Source: Candidatus Atribacteria bacterium
GTDB lineage: Bacteria > Atribacterota > Phoenicimicrobiia > Phoenicimicrobiales > Stramentimicrobiaceae
DNA length: 7,210 nucleotides
Assembly (NCBI GenBank): GCA_016934875.1
Contig: JAFGSC010000024.1
Span: 1 to 7,210 of the forward strand
Direction: 5' to 3'
A program made the translations under genes and the position numbers. The stretch's first letter is position 1. Each line of letters opens with the position of its first letter. A model generated the notes under the pieces. It saw nothing but the letters and a program-made list of their open reading frames with translations. It had not been told where the DNA came from and searched no databases. Shown one piece after another: positions 5,321 to 7,210 of the stretch.

Positions 5321-5659
5321 ACATCTACATTTTATTTTCCTCAAAAAGCAACAAAGGCTAATAAAACAATACGAGTATACCGAAATCCTATCTATTTAGC
5401 CAGAGAATATAAGAAAATGCTTGATTCAGGTGAAGTAAAGAACCAGGCAGAGCTGGCCAGAATAAAAGGTATCTCAAGGGCAAGGGTTACACAGATTTTA
5501 AATCTATTAAAACTCGATTCCTTAATCATTCAAGAATTAGAAAAGCTTGGTGATCCACTTAAATCAAAGATTATAACCGAACGGATGCTACGACCGTATG
5601 TTAATAAATCTCCCCAAGAACAAAAAGCTCTTCTTAATATTTTAAAAAACTCTTTTTAA
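5264..5659 (+). CDS. Small helix-turn-helix protein, ParB-like/recombinase-companion type
   Basis: The only convincing plus-strand gene, 131 codons if started at the ATG at 5264. Residues about 36-52 (TIRVYRNPIYLAREYKKML) form a lead-in helix. Residues about 58-84 are a clear helix-turn-helix (NQAELARIKGISRARVTQIL), followed by LLKLDSLIIQELEKL and a further helical tail. The string SRARVTQI.NLL is typical of ParB/KorB-like DNA-binding domains. It is also typical of small proteins that in other genomes sit beside serine recombinase genes, which I recall from family knowledge; no recombinase is present here. The ATG has no Shine-Dalgarno and lies in a repeat hairpin. A TTG at 5282 follows AAGGG by 7 bases and is a better start. 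The gene is convergent with cfa, 61 bases apart, with only a weak AT hairpin (5657-5664 with 5686-5693) between them. It may be the survivor of a mobile element. Confidence 0.72.
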   Translation: MPKGWKLTSSPNCSIDRTFTSTFYFPQKATKANKTIRVYRNPIYLAREYKKMLDSGEVKNQAELARIKGISRARVTQILNLLKLDSLIIQELEKLGDPLKSKIITERMLRPYVNKSPQEQKALLNILKNSF

Positions 5660-5720
5660 AGTATAATAAGGGATAATTTTTCTAAATACTTTATAATGAC
5701 TTATGAAAATTAAGAGAAAC

Positions 5721-6866
5721 TTAACGTATACTTTCATAGTCTATTTGCGATGCTAATTTAGAAAATACTATCTGCCATAATTGGTTTCGGTGTGCCCTGA
5801 AGGCTCCTGCACAGGTTAAAAGGTAATAATTCCACATTCTACGGAACCTTTGATCATAATATATTTTGATTTTATCCCAGTTTTGATTAAAGTTTTTATG
5901 CCATGCCATTAAGGTTTTATCATAATGGGTTCCGAAATTGTGCCAATCTTCCAGTTTAAATATGCCTTCGTATGCTTTGGTAATTTGAGTTGCCGAAGGG
6001 AGCATTCCATTGGGAAAGATATATTTATTCATCCAGGGACTAACAAACTTAACCGATTGGTTACTTCCAATAGTATGCAATAAAAACAGACCCTCGTCTT
6101 TCAGGCATTGGTCAACTACTTTAAAAAATTGTTGATAGTTTTTATAGCCTACATGCTCGAACATACCTACAGAAACAATACCATCAAACTTTTCCTTCAG
6201 GTCCCTGTAATCCTGTAATCTTATTTCAATATCAAGACCTTTGCATAGTTCTCTTGCCAGTTTTACTTGTTCTTTGGAAACGCTAATGCCTACTACCTTA
6301 ACCTGATATTTTTCTGCAGCAAATTTGGCAAGACTTCCCCATCCACAACCAATATCCAAAACTGTCATACCTGGCTTTAATTTCAGTTTTTTACAAATCA
6401 GGTCTAGCTTAGCCTCTTGCGCTTCATCCAGGGTCTTGGCGTTTTTCCAATAGCCACAGCTATAATTCATTCTTTTGTCAAGCATTAATTTAAAAAGTTC
6501 ATTACCTGTATCATAATGACGCTCTCCAATCACGTAGGCTTTTGATTTTCTTTGCTGGTTTACTATTCTGGCCTTAATGCTATCCCATAAAAGACCTTTC
6601 GAAATTTTAATTTTAGTATCCAACTTTTCTTTAAACACTTTATCAACCAATTGATCCAGTGCTGTACATTCCCACCAGCCATCCATATATGCTTCCCCGA
6701 TAGCAAGAATTCCACCTGCTAAAATCCTTGAATATAAACCCTGATTAATCACTTTTATATCCCAGGACCTTTTTCCATTAATTTGAATATCCGCCTGCAT
6801 AAGAAGTTCTTGCACTGTCTGTTTTATATCTTTTTTGGCCATTTTAAAATTACCAAGACCTTTCAT
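5721..6866 (-). CDS. cfa: Cyclopropane-fatty-acyl-phospholipid synthase
   Basis: A 381-residue enzyme, nearly the same length as E. coli Cfa (382) and similar throughout. It transfers a methylene group from S-adenosylmethionine to cis double bonds of unsaturated acyl chains in membrane phospholipids. Visible landmarks are GEAYMDGWWEC (57-67), HYDTGNELFKLMLD (117-130), the SAM-binding motif VLDIGCGWGSLA (169-180), MFEHVG (235-240), FLLHTIGS (261-268) and YIFPNGMLPS (282-291). Residues matching the known E. coli active site are present with a constant offset of two: Cys137, Glu237, His264, Ile266, Tyr315. The ATG at 6866 has no clear Shine-Dalgarno. The ATG at 6842 (MAKKDIKQ) is an alternative, also without a good site. 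It has its own leader of at least 230 bases and no operon partner in the window. Confidence 0.96.
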   Translation of the reverse strand: MKGLGNFKMAKKDIKQTVQELLMQADIQINGKRSWDIKVINQGLYSRILAGGILAIGEAYMDGWWECTALDQLVDKVFKEKLDTKIKISKGLLWDSIKARIVNQQRKSKAYVIGERHYDTGNELFKLMLDKRMNYSCGYWKNAKTLDEAQEAKLDLICKKLKLKPGMTVLDIGCGWGSLAKFAAEKYQVKVVGISVSKEQVKLARELCKGLDIEIRLQDYRDLKEKFDGIVSVGMFEHVGYKNYQQFFKVVDQCLKDEGLFLLHTIGSNQSVKFVSPWMNKYIFPNGMLPSATQITKAYEGIFKLEDWHNFGTHYDKTLMAWHKNFNQNWDKIKIYYDQRFRRMWNYYLLTCAGAFRAHRNQLWQIVFSKLASQIDYESIR

Positions 6867-6883
6867 TTATAGATAGTATGAAA

Positions 6884-6910
6884 ATAATATGCATCTTAAC
6901 TTATTGTTAA
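6884..6910 (-). promoter_or_regulatory. Weak candidate promoter for cfa
   Basis: TTAACA (6910-6905) and TATTAT (6889-6884) are good hexamers, but the spacer is only 15 bases and the transcript would start very near the first ATG. The region is AT-rich and chance matches are common. Confidence 0.22.
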
Positions 6911-6991
6911 ATCTTCGAAAAGGATGATTTCCGGAATTAACAGGTGATAGAAGACAATCATCGATTTCTATTTAATTAAAGGAAATGTACA

Positions 6992-7014
6992 ATTAATTTC
7001 TATAGAGAATTAAT
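6992..7014. promoter_or_regulatory. AT-rich dyad upstream of cfa
   Basis: Arms ATTAATT (6992-6998) and AATTAAT (7008-7014) flank a 9-base centre containing TATAGA. It lies about 130 bases before the cfa start and could be an operator or a cruciform. No regulator can be named, and composition alone could produce it. Elsewhere in 6911-7100 I see only a 7-bp GATGATT/AATCATC inverted repeat (in about 6922-6965). Confidence 0.25.
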
Positions 7015-7100
7015 CAAATCGGTGTAAGAAATTTTACGATTATGAATTCTATAAAAAAATTTATTTACTAAACTCTGTCTGATTTATTAATACTACGTAA

Positions 7101-7124
7101 TTTTCAAAAATCCTTCTTTTTAGA
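7101..7124 (-). repeat. Intergenic repeat element, copy E (partial, at intron junction)
   Basis: The 19-base segment TTCAAAAATCCTTCTTTTT (7103-7121) is identical to 2275-2293 and 5205-5223. In copies B and D it lies just beyond the terminator U-tract on the minus strand. Here the position where the terminator should be is taken by the 3' end of the group II intron; the rest of this copy would lie on the far side of the intron. Confidence 0.65.
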
Positions 7125-7210
7125 ATCGAGTAGGAGGTAGATAATTAATTTATCTACCGTCCCCTCACACCACCGTACGTACCGTTCGGTATACGGCGGT
7201 TCGTTAGAAA
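7125..7210 (-). mobile_element. 3' end of a group II intron (domains V and VI), probably class C
   Basis: Minus-strand 7202-7169 folds as domain V: ACCGCCGTA pairs with TACGGTGGT, and after a two-base CG bulge TACC pairs with GGTA, closed by a GAAC tetraloop. GTGAGGGGACGG follows, then a perfect 9-bp domain VI hairpin (7136-7144 with 7150-7158), then TCCTACTCGAT, a typical 3' end for bacterial class C introns. The 3' boundary is placed at about 7125. The reverse transcriptase gene and domains I-IV lie beyond the window. Class C introns insert just after terminator stem-loops, which fits the site in repeat copy E. Confidence 0.82.

Overview
The window is AT-rich, with Shine-Dalgarno-driven genes, Sec/SPII lipoprotein signals, short intergenic RNA-like elements and the edge of a group II intron. 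This suggests a low-GC bacterium, Firmicutes-like or an uncultured anaerobic lineage such as Atribacterota. Sequence alone does not settle the phylum. Almost everything reads on the minus strand, so biological order runs from high to low coordinates.

Minus-strand order: (1) 7125-7210, the 3' end (domains V and VI) of a group II intron whose body lies outside the window; (2) 5721-6866, cyclopropane-fatty-acyl-phospholipid synthase (cfa), complete with its catalytic residues; (3) 5264-5659 on the plus strand, a small orphan helix-turn-helix protein of the recombinase-companion/ParB-like type, convergent with cfa and starting inside a repeat hairpin; (4) 3882-4763, a DNRLRE-domain lipoprotein preceded by a well-formed singlet glycine riboswitch (4840-4955); (5) 2601-3494, a paralogous DNRLRE lipoprotein with its own promoter and no riboswitch; (6) 374-1717, a lipoprotein carrying a caspase-like (peptidase C14) domain and a C-terminal NTF2-like domain. 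The last gene is preceded by a 30-codon hydrophobic peptide gene and by a relic or variant of the glycine riboswitch (about 1930-2061).

The intergenic spaces are built from one diverged repeat family. In minus-strand order it comprises an AGTTC/GGGGAGC-box segment, a hairpin with a U-tract (terminator), a conserved 19-base AAAAAGAAGGATTTTTGAA segment, an AT-rich long-range hairpin, and an AT palindrome block. Copies A (20-98), B (2160-2400), C (3695-3810, shortened) and D (5087-5320) punctuate the genes. A fifth partial copy, E (about 7101-7124), is cut by the group II intron, as expected for a terminator-targeting (class C) intron.

The main themes are a set of surface lipoproteins in separate transcription units and an aptamer with a canonical glycine core placed in front of a surface lipoprotein rather than a glycine cleavage or transport gene. 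A related but rearranged aptamer sits in front of an exported caspase homologue. No complete transposase, CRISPR array, rRNA or intact tRNA gene is visible.
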